Source: Chloroflexota bacterium (GTDB taxonomy: Bacteria > Chloroflexota > UBA11872). Taken from it: 64,000 bases of DNA. Numbering within the stretch: the stretch's first letter is position 1; the number at the start of each line of letters is the position of its first letter. The notes under the pieces are model-generated. The model searched no databases. It was not told the origin of the DNA and saw only the letters and a program-made list of their open reading frames with translations. The stretch is from assembly GCA_026706485.1 (NCBI GenBank), contig JAPOYR010000006.1, positions 85,194 to 149,193 of the forward strand. The letters are read 5' to 3'. A program made the position numbers and the translations under genes. Below are positions 1 to 7,957 of the stretch, piece after piece.

Positions 1-183
1 GATCACTTCCTTGGTGACGACCGTCTCGACCGGAACTTCCTTGATGACTTCCTTGGTGACGACTTCAGTTTCGCCACAGGCGCCCAGGATCATCGCGACG
101 GTCGCGGTTCCACCGGCCGCCGCAGCCAGGCGGAACAGACGCCGCCGGCTCAGCGTTCCCGTCGGACTCAAGGTCTCTTTCAT
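1..183 (-). CDS. Tat-exported solute-binding lipoprotein, N-terminus only (cut by window edge)
   Basis: Reading the minus strand from an ATG at 183 gives 61 codons that run off the window. A twin-arginine stretch (SRRRLF, residues 12-17) precedes a hydrophobic segment and a lipobox ending LGAC (Cys 36), so the product should be exported folded and lipid-anchored. Directly after the Cys begins a Val/Thr-Lys-Glu-Val repeat tether like that of the three solute-binding proteins at 13980-20835. The ligand-binding domain lies outside the window, so the transporter family (SBP family 1 or 5) cannot be told. Confidence 0.72.
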   Translation of the reverse strand, partial: MKETLSPTGTLSRRRLFRLAAAAGGTATVAMILGACGETEVVTKEVIKEVPVETVVTKEVI

Positions 184-516
184 CCCTCACCCCTCTGCTC
201 GCGCGGGACGCATGAGGTCGCCGCCGCACAACTGGTCGACACGAACACGACGTTGGCTGAGATTATATCGCCTGGATGCGTTCCGGCATGGCATGGCGCG
301 CGGAAGCTTGTGCCCGTCCGGCACTCATCGGCATCGGTCTGGTTGTAGGCGCCGCGCAGTCGAATCCGCCTGCACCTCTTACGGCTCCCGGCGATTGCGC
401 TGTATATCACGTCGCGAATCGGCGCTTCAACCGCCGCGCCGCGTGATCACCGCCTGCGCCGCACGCGCTCCGCATGCCACACTGCGCCCATAAGGATCGT
501 GGACCGAGGTGCGGCG
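184..516. promoter_or_regulatory. Divergent intergenic region with a -10-like box
   Basis: This 333-base gap separates the leftward lipoprotein from the rightward PhyH gene. On the minus strand a perfect TATAAT lies at 267-262, about 80 bases before the lipoprotein start. I see no convincing -35 at the right distance, so the promoter assignment is weak. I see no gene in the gap. Confidence 0.3.
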
Positions 517-1374
517 ATGGACCCGAGTTGCTTGGAATTTGCGCTCACCGACTCCGAGGCGGCGACCTTCGAGCGGGATGGATTCCTGGTCGTCGAAGAC
601 GCGCTCTCCGACGCCAAGGTTGCCGAGCTGAGCGAGCTGATGGACCGGCTGGTCGCCAGCGGCGGCTACACCCACACCCCGCACGGCGCCCGCGCCGGTC
701 GCGTCAACGCCATCGACGTCGCCGGACTGGATCCCGCCTTGATCGAGCTGGTCGATCATCCGCGCACGCTGCCCAAGGTCTGGGGAATCCTGGGCTGGAA
801 CATCCACCTCTATCACAGCCACTACATCACGGCGGAGCAGATTGACCGGCCGTCCAACGGGGGCGCCGAGGCCACGCTCGGCTGGCACCAGGACTCAGGG
901 CAAATCAACCAGGACCTCGAAACCAATCCCCGCCCCCGGCTCTCGCTCAAGGTGGCTTATTTCCTCAGCGACGCCAGCGAGCCCGACCGGGGCAACTTCT
1001 GGGTGCTGCCCGGCAGCCACTTGCGGAATGAGATCGAGGTTCCCGCGTCCGGCCGCGGCCAGCCGGACGGCGCCATGCCTGTGTGCGTGTCGCCCGGCAC
1101 CGCCGTGCTCTTCGATCGACGGCTCTGGCACGCCGGATCGCCAAACTACGCGCCCATCGTGCGCAAGGCGCTCTTCTACGGCTACTCCCACCGCTGGGTC
1201 CACGCCCGCGATGAGGTGACCGTGCCGCCAGACCTATGGGAGGCGGCCGATCCCATCCGGCGGCAGCTGCTCGGCTATTCCACGAGCCAGCACGGCCGCA
1301 CGTCCCCCACGGACGAGGACGTCCCGCTGAGAGGGTGGCTGGAACAGCACCAGCCGGCCACGGCGGCGCGCTAA
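517..1374 (+). CDS. Phytanoyl-CoA dioxygenase (PhyH) family protein
   Basis: This is a cytosolic Fe(II)/2-oxoglutarate-dependent oxygenase of the PhyH superfamily, 285 aa. The iron-binding triad is visible: HQD (His124, Asp126) in LGWHQDSG and the distal His205 in LWHAGSPN. Arg216 fits the 2-oxoglutarate-binding Arg. The ATG at 517 is chosen because GAGGT lies 7 bases upstream; a GTG at 499 in frame would add six residues. The substrate cannot be predicted, since family members hydroxylate lipids, small metabolites and secondary metabolites. It is one of four PhyH genes in the window and stands alone, so context does not help. Confidence 0.88.
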   Translation: MDPSCLEFALTDSEAATFERDGFLVVEDALSDAKVAELSELMDRLVASGGYTHTPHGARAGRVNAIDVAGLDPALIELVDHPRTLPKVWGILGWNIHLYHSHYITAEQIDRPSNGGAEATLGWHQDSGQINQDLETNPRPRLSLKVAYFLSDASEPDRGNFWVLPGSHLRNEIEVPASGRGQPDGAMPVCVSPGTAVLFDRRLWHAGSPNYAPIVRKALFYGYSHRWVHARDEVTVPPDLWEAADPIRRQLLGYSTSQHGRTSPTDEDVPLRGWLEQHQPATAAR

Positions 1375-1384
1375 GCGCCTCGTC

Positions 1385-1404
1385 ATTCCCGCGAAGGCGG
1401 GAAT
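1385..1404. repeat. Short palindromic repeat (ATTCCCGC / GCGGGAAT)
   Basis: Eight-base perfect inverted repeat with a GAAG loop just after the PhyH stop codon at 1374. It is the common REP-like type scattered in bacterial genomes. It could act as a weak terminator between convergent PhyH genes. Confidence 0.6.
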
Positions 1405-1528
1405 CCACCCTTCAGTGAACCTGGGAGCGAAAAGGGCTCGAGCGGTAATCCCTAAAGTTGGCCGGCTTTTGCAAGTGTCTCCGCAGCCGGGGAGCCGAAA
1501 TCCAAATCCACTTAGGAATCTACGGTAG

Positions 1529-1549
1529 GGGCAGGTTTCAAACCTGCCC
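1529..1549. repeat. Palindromic repeat (GGGCAGGTTT / AAACCTGCCC)
   Basis: Ten-base perfect inverted repeat around a single C. It lies in the convergent gap between two PhyH genes and could form a hairpin in transcripts from either side. Confidence 0.6.
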
Positions 1550-1557
1550 GTCCGGGC

Positions 1558-1635
1558 TAGGTTCGCCCTGAGCGATGTCGAAGGGCGTGGTTCGACAGGC
1601 TCACCACGAACGGTCGACGGGCTTACCACGAACGG
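1558..1635. repeat. Dispersed repeat with TTCGCCCTGAGC and TTCGACAGGCTC cores
   Basis: Contains the cores TTCGCCCTGAGC, GTCGAAGGGC, TTCGACAGGCTCACC and two copies of ACCACGAACGG. A related element lies at 34629-34681. This REP-like family sits only between genes here, in a convergent gap. Confidence 0.55.
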
Positions 1636-1641
1636 AACTGG

Positions 1642-2637
1642 CTACGCGCAGAGCGGGTGGTTGATATCCCAGCGCAGGCCCGTGGTCTCCGGCGGATGGG
1701 CCACGAGCCGCGCGTGCGCTTCGATCCACTGCCGCCGCCACTCGCGGTGGTCGCGTAGCTCGGATGACGGATTCGAGCGACTGCGCGCGATGAACCCCGG
1801 CAGGTAGCTCCGGCCTGAGGGCGCGTCCGGGTGCTGATAGCGCAGGTCCAGGCTCATGCGCACGCTGTCGCCCAGATTCGGCATGGCGCCGTGCATGAGG
1901 TGGCGGGAAAACACGATCACCGACCCCGCGCGCACCGGCAGCGGCTGCGTGCGTTCCTTGGACATGATGCCGTCGGGAAGATGCACGCCGCTCGCGGGGT
2001 TCGGACAGTGCTGCGCCAGGCCCTGGCGATGGCTGCGGGGAGCGATCTTCAGGCACCCGTTCTCCGTCATGGCGTCGCTCAGGGCCACCCACGCGGTGAT
2101 CATGTCGGTGTCGTCGGCCTCGCGTGACTGCACCGCGTGGTCCTGGTGCCACGGGGTCGCGCGGCCAAGGCGGTCGTCCTGGGCCAGAAACCGCTCGGGA
2201 ACCTTGAGCCGCGCGTGCTGGATCGGGCAGGAGTAGATCTCGGGTCCGACAAACGGCTCGACGACGTCCAGCAGCTTGGGGTGCCGCAGCAAATCGAAGG
2301 CGGGCTTGCCCAAGTAGGGATCGCGGTCCGCCGTGGCGATCGTGGTGGGCCTGATCGAGGGATCGAACGGCGCCCCATCGATCTTGCCGGCGCACTCGGC
2401 CAGGTACATCAGCTTCGCCTGGAGGTCGCCGTCGCGCGGCCACGCGGCAAGCTGCTCCGGGGTCAGCTCCTCATCGGCCAGGCGTTCCGCAATGCGCTCG
2501 AAGTCCTCCAACAGCGCGGCGAAGTCGCGTTCGGGATCGAACACGTCCTCGAAGATCACCCAGCCCTCGCGCTCGAAGTGCGCGAGCTTTTCCGCCAGCT
2601 CGTCAGTGCGCTCGACCGGCGCCGTTTCGACTGCCAC
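1642..2637 (-). CDS. Phytanoyl-CoA dioxygenase (PhyH) family protein
   Basis: A second PhyH-superfamily Fe(II)/2-oxoglutarate oxygenase, convergent with the first and clearly divergent from it in sequence. The HQD iron motif is in TPWHQDHA and the distal His in HLMHGAMPN, followed by an Arg ten residues later (SVRMSLD). I prefer the GTG at 2637 because GGAG sits 8 bases upstream, giving 331 aa; an in-frame ATG at 2670 would add 11 residues but has no clear ribosome site. Substrate unknown. Confidence 0.86.
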   Translation of the reverse strand: MAVETAPVERTDELAEKLAHFEREGWVIFEDVFDPERDFAALLEDFERIAERLADEELTPEQLAAWPRDGDLQAKLMYLAECAGKIDGAPFDPSIRPTTIATADRDPYLGKPAFDLLRHPKLLDVVEPFVGPEIYSCPIQHARLKVPERFLAQDDRLGRATPWHQDHAVQSREADDTDMITAWVALSDAMTENGCLKIAPRSHRQGLAQHCPNPASGVHLPDGIMSKERTQPLPVRAGSVIVFSRHLMHGAMPNLGDSVRMSLDLRYQHPDAPSGRSYLPGFIARSRSNPSSELRDHREWRRQWIEAHARLVAHPPETTGLRWDINHPLCA

Positions 2638-2946
2638 GTGTCGTTCTCCAGGCTGGTCTAGACTCTGCATTCATCAGGATACGGCACCTGGCTTTCAGGC
2701 GATTTCGAGGTCCAAAGCAGGCGCCCTCTGGGCTGGTTTTCCGCCGATTGCGGGGGGCGCGCGCGGACGATCTTCTCCTTATGGAGGGGAGTTTTTTGGC
2801 GTGTTCGGGCTTTAACTTCGACTACGAAATATATTTCAGTGGTCATGGCGGGTGCTCGAAAGCCTCGACGAACCGGCGATGGGGCGCGCGCGCCGACGGT
2901 GTGGCAGTCCGTCCGTCAGCCGTGTCGCACACCTCGGTGGTCGCAC
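2638..2946. other. Intergenic region, no gene seen
   Basis: About 300 bases between the chromate transporter and PhyH, both leftward. It includes an AT-rich patch near 2820-2840 and a small CTCC/GGAG hairpin followed by six T near 2777-2797. Nothing here is convincing as a gene or a named site. Confidence 0.4.
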
Positions 2947-4047
2947 CTACGGCACGACCACCTGGTAGATCACCCCCACCACGGCCCCCGCCGGCACCAG
3001 CCACGTCGCCGTCGTGCGGTAGCGAATCACCAGCGCCAGCGAAACCGCCGCCAGCACTCCCGTGAACACGTCCACGATGGCCGCGCGTCCCAGTGTGGCC
3101 GCCACGCCGATCATCAGCGCGATGGCCGCCGCGTTCACGCCGTCCAGGAAGCCGCTGGCCCGACGGTCGGCGCGGACCCGCGCCACCAACGGGTTCAGCA
3201 TGGCGACGAAGACGAACGACGGCAGGAAGATTGCCACCGTCGCCAGCACCGCCCCCGACCAGCCGCCGAGGATGTAGCCCACGAAGCTGGCGGTGGTGAA
3301 CACCGGGCCGGGCGTCATCTGGCCCACCGCCACCGCGTCCAGCAGCTGCTGCTGGGTCAGCCAGCCGAGGCGGTCGACGAAGTCGCCCTGCATGAACGCC
3401 AACAGCACGTAGCCGCTGCCGTAGAGCACCGCGCCAATCTTGAGAAACAGCAAGAACAGGTGCCCCAGGCCGAACGTGCTCGCGGCCGTGAGGGCGGCCG
3501 GCATCGCACCCAGCGGCAGCAGGCCGAAAAGAGCCCCGCCTCCGGGTCCGGGCCATTCGCGGACTCGGGCGAGCAGACCGATGCCGCCGCCCGCGGCCAG
3601 CAGGATCAGCTCATTGACGCCCGCGATGTAGAGCGTCAGCACGCCGACCGCCAGCACCAGCGTCCACACCTTGCCCAGCGCGGTCCTGGCCAATCCCACG
3701 ATCGCGTTGACCACGATCGCGATCACCGCCGGCTTGATGCCGTAGAGCGCCCACTGCAACGCCGGCGCCTCGTTGAACTCGACGTACACCCACGCCAGCC
3801 CGGTCACGATCAGGAAGGCCGGCAGGATGAACAGCGCGCCCGCCGCCACCAATCCCCGCCACCCGGCGCGCTCCAGCCCCAAGTGAATCGCCATCTCGGT
3901 TGAGTTGGGACCGGGGATCAGGCTGGTGGCGCCCACCAGGTCCATGAACCGCTGGTCCGAGAGCCATTTGCGGCGGCTTACCGCTTCCTCGCGGAACATC
4001 GCGATGTGGGCCGCCGGCCCGCCAAAGCCCAGCACGCCGAGCTTCAA
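2947..4047 (-). CDS. chrA: Chromate transporter, CHR family (two-domain)
   Basis: Polytopic membrane protein of the CHR family, which exports chromate or related oxyanions. The diagnostic motifs are present in both halves: GFGGPAAHIAM and LIPGPNSTEMAIHLG in the first, and QGDFVDRLGWL with VGQMTPGPVFTTASFVGY in the second. The order fits the long bidomain form. The only in-frame start of the usual kinds is TTG at 4047 (366 aa), yet family-like residues (LREVSGLF) continue upstream to about 4071 in an open frame that reaches a stop at 4107 without ATG or GTG. The true start may therefore be a CTG near 4071 or another unusual codon. Whether chromate is the real substrate is not shown by context. 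Confidence 0.88.
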   Translation of the reverse strand: MKLGVLGFGGPAAHIAMFREEAVSRRKWLSDQRFMDLVGATSLIPGPNSTEMAIHLGLERAGWRGLVAAGALFILPAFLIVTGLAWVYVEFNEAPALQWALYGIKPAVIAIVVNAIVGLARTALGKVWTLVLAVGVLTLYIAGVNELILLAAGGGIGLLARVREWPGPGGGALFGLLPLGAMPAALTAASTFGLGHLFLLFLKIGAVLYGSGYVLLAFMQGDFVDRLGWLTQQQLLDAVAVGQMTPGPVFTTASFVGYILGGWSGAVLATVAIFLPSFVFVAMLNPLVARVRADRRASGFLDGVNAAAIALMIGVAATLGRAAIVDVFTGVLAAVSLALVIRYRTTATWLVPAGAVVGVIYQVVVP

Positions 4048-4291
4048 AAAGAGCCCGGAAACCTCGCGCAGCGCCCCGCGGCGTTCAGATGGTGTCGTGA
4101 CCGGTTAACTCCTTCGCCGGGGGGCTGACGCCGCGCTTGTCCGAATGGTCGGTTCGCAGTTGTAGCAGGCAGCGGTCCTTGCCTGAGTCTGCCCAGCGTC
4201 GGGGAGCCACCGCGCGCGCCGTTCCGCTAGACTCAACACACTCCCGCGCGGCCAATGCCGCGCGGCATCGCCCACAGCGAGCGAGAGCGCC

Positions 4292-5791
4292 ATGCCACGG
4301 ACCAACTGCCTGTCGATGCTGCTCAATGACGACATCGCCGACTGCGACACGCTCGCGTTTCGGGTCGAGCCGGCGGTCCCCGATCCGGCCAATCCGCTGC
4401 TCGAGCCGCACTTCCCCTGGGACAGCGGCGCGGTGTTCGCCCACGGCACGTTCGCCAAGGACCCCATCGACGGGCTCTGGAAGGGCTGGCATCTCTCGAC
4501 GCCCGCTGGGGAGTCGCGCTTCGAGTCTTACCGTCGTCTCACCTACTGCGAATCCGAAGACGGCGTGAACTGGACTCGGCCCGAGCTCGATATCGCCTCT
4601 CAGCCCGGGTATCCGAAGACCAACATCATCTTCGATCTCGACTCGGGAGGCGCGTCGCAGTTTGCGTCCGTGCTCATCCACCCCGACGCGGAGCCCGAGC
4701 GGCGCTACGAGATGTTCGCCATGCGCGTGCCGGGACGACCCGAGGGCATCGGGGCCAACTTCATTCCCGGCATCCCGCGCCGGCCCGGCGAAGACCGGCA
4801 TCCGACTGCCGTCTATCGCTACTTCTCGTCGGACGGCATCCACTGGAACGCCGAGGAGGGCCCGCTGCTCGAGGTGATGACGATCGGCAACCGCATGATC
4901 ATGCCCTACACCACCCCCATCGGCGGGGCCGACCACTCGGCCTACTTCAAATCCGAGGACGGGGGCTACGAGCTGATCCAGAAGGTCGGCACGACGATGC
5001 ATCCCGGCGGCGCCATCCCCTACGACTGCTTCCCGATGGGCCGCCGCGTCATCGGCCGGCGCACCAGTCCCGACGGATCGAACTGGTCGCCGATCGAGAT
5101 CATCATCGAGCCGGACTGGAAGGACGCCCAGGACCTGCAGTTCATGGAGTTGGCCCCATTGAAGGTGAAGGGCGGACACCTGGGTCTGCTCTGCTGCTAC
5201 AACCTTCGCGAGCAGACGATCAACTGGCAGTTCGCCGGCAGCGCCGACCGCCGCATCTGGGAGCGCCCGGCGCGCCGCCCCACGCTCGACAACGCGCCGC
5301 TCGGCGACTACGGCGGTGGCATGCTCTGGCCCACCCACAGCTTCATCGAGCACGAGGGCCGCGTCTACATGTACTACGGCGCGCTCGAGGGCATCCACGG
5401 CGATATCTTTTCCGATCAACCGTCGCTGCATATCTTCAACGGCGCGCTCTGCCGCGCCAGCTGGGAGCTCGATCGCTACTGGGCCGCCGTGTCCGCCGCG
5501 GGCGGCGTCAACGTCGGCACGTTGACCACTCACCCGCTGCCGGTGGCCGGCAAGCAGCTGCTGCTCAACGCGGCGACCTCCACGGTTGGCCCCGGTGAGC
5601 TCGAGGTCGAGCTGCTCGATCCCGACGGCAATGCGATCGAGGGCTTCAGCCGCGAGGACTACGTGGCCTGGCACGGCGACTCCAAGGCGCAGCCGGCGCG
5701 CTGGTCCGGCGGCAGCGTGGCCCCGCGCGACGACGTGGCCGCCAAGTTCTATCTGCGGCGATCGCGGCTCTACGGCTTTGGCTGGGAATAG
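4292..5791 (+). CDS. Five-bladed beta-propeller glycosidase-like protein (GH32/43-like)
   Basis: A 499-aa protein without an obvious signal peptide. Repeated Asp-rich strand motifs (PHFPWDSGAVF, LTYCESEDGVNW, YRYFSSDGIHW, YEMFAMR) resemble the five-bladed propeller fold of GH32/GH43/GH68 enzymes and of the related uncharacterised proteins common in Planctomycetes and Chloroflexota. A C-terminal domain ends in KFYLRRSRLYGFGW, matching the end of the paralogue at 31606-33048 (KFYLQNAKLYAF). I cannot assign catalytic acids safely. It overlaps or abuts the GH127 gene downstream, suggesting joint use in oligosaccharide breakdown. Confidence 0.78.
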   Translation: MPRTNCLSMLLNDDIADCDTLAFRVEPAVPDPANPLLEPHFPWDSGAVFAHGTFAKDPIDGLWKGWHLSTPAGESRFESYRRLTYCESEDGVNWTRPELDIASQPGYPKTNIIFDLDSGGASQFASVLIHPDAEPERRYEMFAMRVPGRPEGIGANFIPGIPRRPGEDRHPTAVYRYFSSDGIHWNAEEGPLLEVMTIGNRMIMPYTTPIGGADHSAYFKSEDGGYELIQKVGTTMHPGGAIPYDCFPMGRRVIGRRTSPDGSNWSPIEIIIEPDWKDAQDLQFMELAPLKVKGGHLGLLCCYNLREQTINWQFAGSADRRIWERPARRPTLDNAPLGDYGGGMLWPTHSFIEHEGRVYMYYGALEGIHGDIFSDQPSLHIFNGALCRASWELDRYWAAVSAAGGVNVGTLTTHPLPVAGKQLLLNAATSTVGPGELEVELLDPDGNAIEGFSREDYVAWHGDSKAQPARWSGGSVAPRDDVAAKFYLRRSRLYGFGWE

Positions 5792-7781
5792 CGGCGGACG
5801 CGCCACCGAGCCGCCCTGGCGGCTGGCGGGCGCCGTCGACACCACCGACAGCCCCCACGCGCGGCTGCGCCCCGTGCCGATTCACGCCGTCACGATGGGC
5901 GACGGCTTTTGGAAACCGCGCATGGAAGGCAACCGCACCGCCGGCATCGCCGCCTTCCTCGCCTGGATGGATGAGGACGGCCAGGTCGCGCCGTTTCGCG
6001 CCTTCGCGCACTTCGCGCGCACCGGCGATTCATCGCGCATCCCTGGCGCGCTCGACACGATGCGCGCCACCTTCGAGGGCCGCAACAGCCGCCGCCTGCG
6101 GCACTCCTGGCGCGCCGCGCTAATGGAAGTGGTTGAGGCTTGCGCCTTCACGCTGCAATCCGTGGACGACCCGGACCTGCGGGCGCTCATGGACGAGCTG
6201 GTCGCCGGCATCGTGGCCGCGCATGACAGCGAGGAATTCTGGCAGTGGTACTACGGCGACGACTTTCAGTTCTCCTATCAGCTCGCCGGCCCGGGCCACA
6301 TGATCCAGGCGGCCGTCGCCCACCATCGGACCACCGGGCAAACCGATTTCCTCGACGTGGCCGTTCGCGTCGCGGACGCGATCGCGGCCAAGTTCGAGGG
6401 AAACGCGTTCGCCGAGCATCCGGGCATCGAAATGGCGCTGGTCGAGCTTTGGCGGGCGACGGGCGAGGAGCGCATCTTCCGGCTCGCGGCGCACTTCACC
6501 GCGCTGCTCATGGAGCAGGAGCCGGTGATCGGCCCGCACACCGGCGAGGGCAACTGGCGCCATTTCAATTGTCACGTCGTGCGGCAGACCTATCTGCCCG
6601 CCGGCGCCGCCGACCTGCTGGCCGAGCGATCGGACCCGGCCCTGCACGCGCAGCTGCACGCCATCTGGCGCGACATGATGCGCGGCAAGCTGCAAGTTTC
6701 CGGGCACATCGCCGTGGACCACTGGATGCCCGAGCGCATCACGCCGGAGCCCTTCGCCCTCGCCGAGGGCGTGCTCGGCAACGTGCTGAACCACATCAAC
6801 CACGGCTTCGAGCTCTGCGAGAGCGTCGGCAACGTCATGTGGAGCTGGCGCATGTTGATGCTCGGCGCGGATGCCGCATACGCCGACCAGCTCGAGCGGG
6901 CGCTCTACAACGGCCTGCTGCCGCACTACGGCCTCGACGACCGCAGTTGGTTCTATCTGTGTCCCATGGCGTCGGACGGCGATCACCCGCGCCGCAACGC
7001 CTGGGGCAACCCGGCCACCGGCTGCTGCGGGGCCAACGCGGTCCGGTTCACGCCCTCGGTGCCGTCCTACATGTTCACCACCTCCGACGACGGCGTGTGG
7101 GTGCACCTGTACGACGCCTGCCGCATGGACTGGCATCTGCCGGATGGCTCGCCGATCAGCCTGGACGTGCGCACCCGCTATCCATGGAGCGGCGGCGTTG
7201 AGGTGCATGTAGGCGTCGACGAGCCTTCCGACTTCACGGTGCACCTGCGCATTCCCGGCTGGTGCGACGACGCGCAGGCCACCGTCAACGGTGAGCCCGT
7301 CGCCGACCCGATCACCCGGGGGGCATATCTCGCCCTGCGCCGCACCTGGAACGACGGCGACGTGATCACGCTCGACCTGCCGATGCCGGTGGTTGGCATG
7401 GAGGCCGATCCGCGGGCCGAGGAGTTTCGCGGCAAGACCGCCGTCATGCGCGGGCCGTTGCTCTACTGCTTCGAGGGGATCGACAACATGGCGACGAGCG
7501 TTCGCGACCTCGCCGTCGAGCCGGGCGAAGCCATTCGACCCTTCGTGTCGGACTCCGAACCCCAGGCGCTGTATCAGCCGGCTGCAACCCTGGCGGCGTT
7601 CGTGCCCGTCGACCAACCGGACCTCCTGGGCGGAGTGACCGTGCTCCAGGGTCCCGCCGCGGGTCGCGACGCCGGGACGGAGCTCACCGCCGTTCCCTTC
7701 TATGCCTGGTCCAATCGCGAACCGACGCCCATGGCCGTGTGGATCGATTGGGCCGATGGCGAGGGACGTCAAGGGCGGTAG
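5778..7781 (+). CDS. Beta-L-arabinofuranosidase, glycoside hydrolase family 127
   Basis: GH127 enzymes release L-arabinofuranose from plant or algal glycans using a Zn-bound Cys nucleophile. From the TTG at 5778 (667 aa) the zinc site is visible: Glu345-Leu-Cys347 and the Cys416-Cys417 pair in GCCGAN, matching the E-x-C and CC pattern of HypBA1. The N-terminal DGFWKPRMEGNR is the family opening. The start is uncertain: TTG at 5778 lies inside the end of the previous gene, a GTG at 5874 and an ATG at 5895 are in frame, but the family usually has residues before DGFW. The tight overlap suggests translational coupling. It lacks a signal peptide, so it is probably cytosolic and acts on imported oligosaccharides. 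Confidence 0.87.
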   Translation: MAGNSGGRATEPPWRLAGAVDTTDSPHARLRPVPIHAVTMGDGFWKPRMEGNRTAGIAAFLAWMDEDGQVAPFRAFAHFARTGDSSRIPGALDTMRATFEGRNSRRLRHSWRAALMEVVEACAFTLQSVDDPDLRALMDELVAGIVAAHDSEEFWQWYYGDDFQFSYQLAGPGHMIQAAVAHHRTTGQTDFLDVAVRVADAIAAKFEGNAFAEHPGIEMALVELWRATGEERIFRLAAHFTALLMEQEPVIGPHTGEGNWRHFNCHVVRQTYLPAGAADLLAERSDPALHAQLHAIWRDMMRGKLQVSGHIAVDHWMPERITPEPFALAEGVLGNVLNHINHGFELCESVGNVMWSWRMLMLGADAAYADQLERALYNGLLPHYGLDDRSWFYLCPMASDGDHPRRNAWGNPATGCCGANAVRFTPSVPSYMFTTSDDGVWVHLYDACRMDWHLPDGSPISLDVRTRYPWSGGVEVHVGVDEPSDFTVHLRIPGWCDDAQATVNGEPVADPITRGAYLALRRTWNDGDVITLDLPMPVVGMEADPRAEEFRGKTAVMRGPLLYCFEGIDNMATSVRDLAVEPGEAIRPFVSDSEPQALYQPAATLAAFVPVDQPDLLGGVTVLQGPAAGRDAGTELTAVPFYAWSNREPTPMAVWIDWADGEGRQGR

Positions 7782-7882
7782 TCCGAGAAGCGCCGATCCC
7801 CTTTTAGGCACACCCGTCCGCGAATTGGCGGCGGCCTGAACGACGCGGCCAACCAAGCCAAGCAGTTTTCGAACGATGCTGA

Positions 7883-7905
7883 TTATTGCGACTCAGTGTC
7901 AATAA
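7883..7905. promoter_or_regulatory. 23-bp palindromic operator candidate upstream of metal-binding lipoprotein
   Basis: An interrupted palindrome with outer arms TTATTG/CAATAA and inner arms ACT/AGT around one central base lies 52 bases before the first metal-binding lipoprotein. Its size and AT-rich dyad suit a Fur/Zur-family metalloregulator. A second TATTGCGAC copy follows at 7911-7919. No regulator gene is seen in the window, so the assignment to Zur is inference. Confidence 0.5.
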
Positions 7906-7957
7906 ATGTATATTGCGACCAGGTATCGATTACGAAGTCTCCATCGGAGGTTGGTCA

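Noticed and set aside
2839-3903. 354-residue plus-strand frame over the chromate transporter
   Set aside because: His/Gln/Arg-rich antisense reading of membrane segments; no domain.
4085-5845. 586-residue minus-strand frame over the propeller gene
   Set aside because: Antisense shadow without domains; the plus-strand protein matches a paralogue at 31606.
6120-7856. 578-residue minus-strand frame over the GH127 gene
   Set aside because: Antisense shadow; the plus strand has the full Zn-Cys active site.
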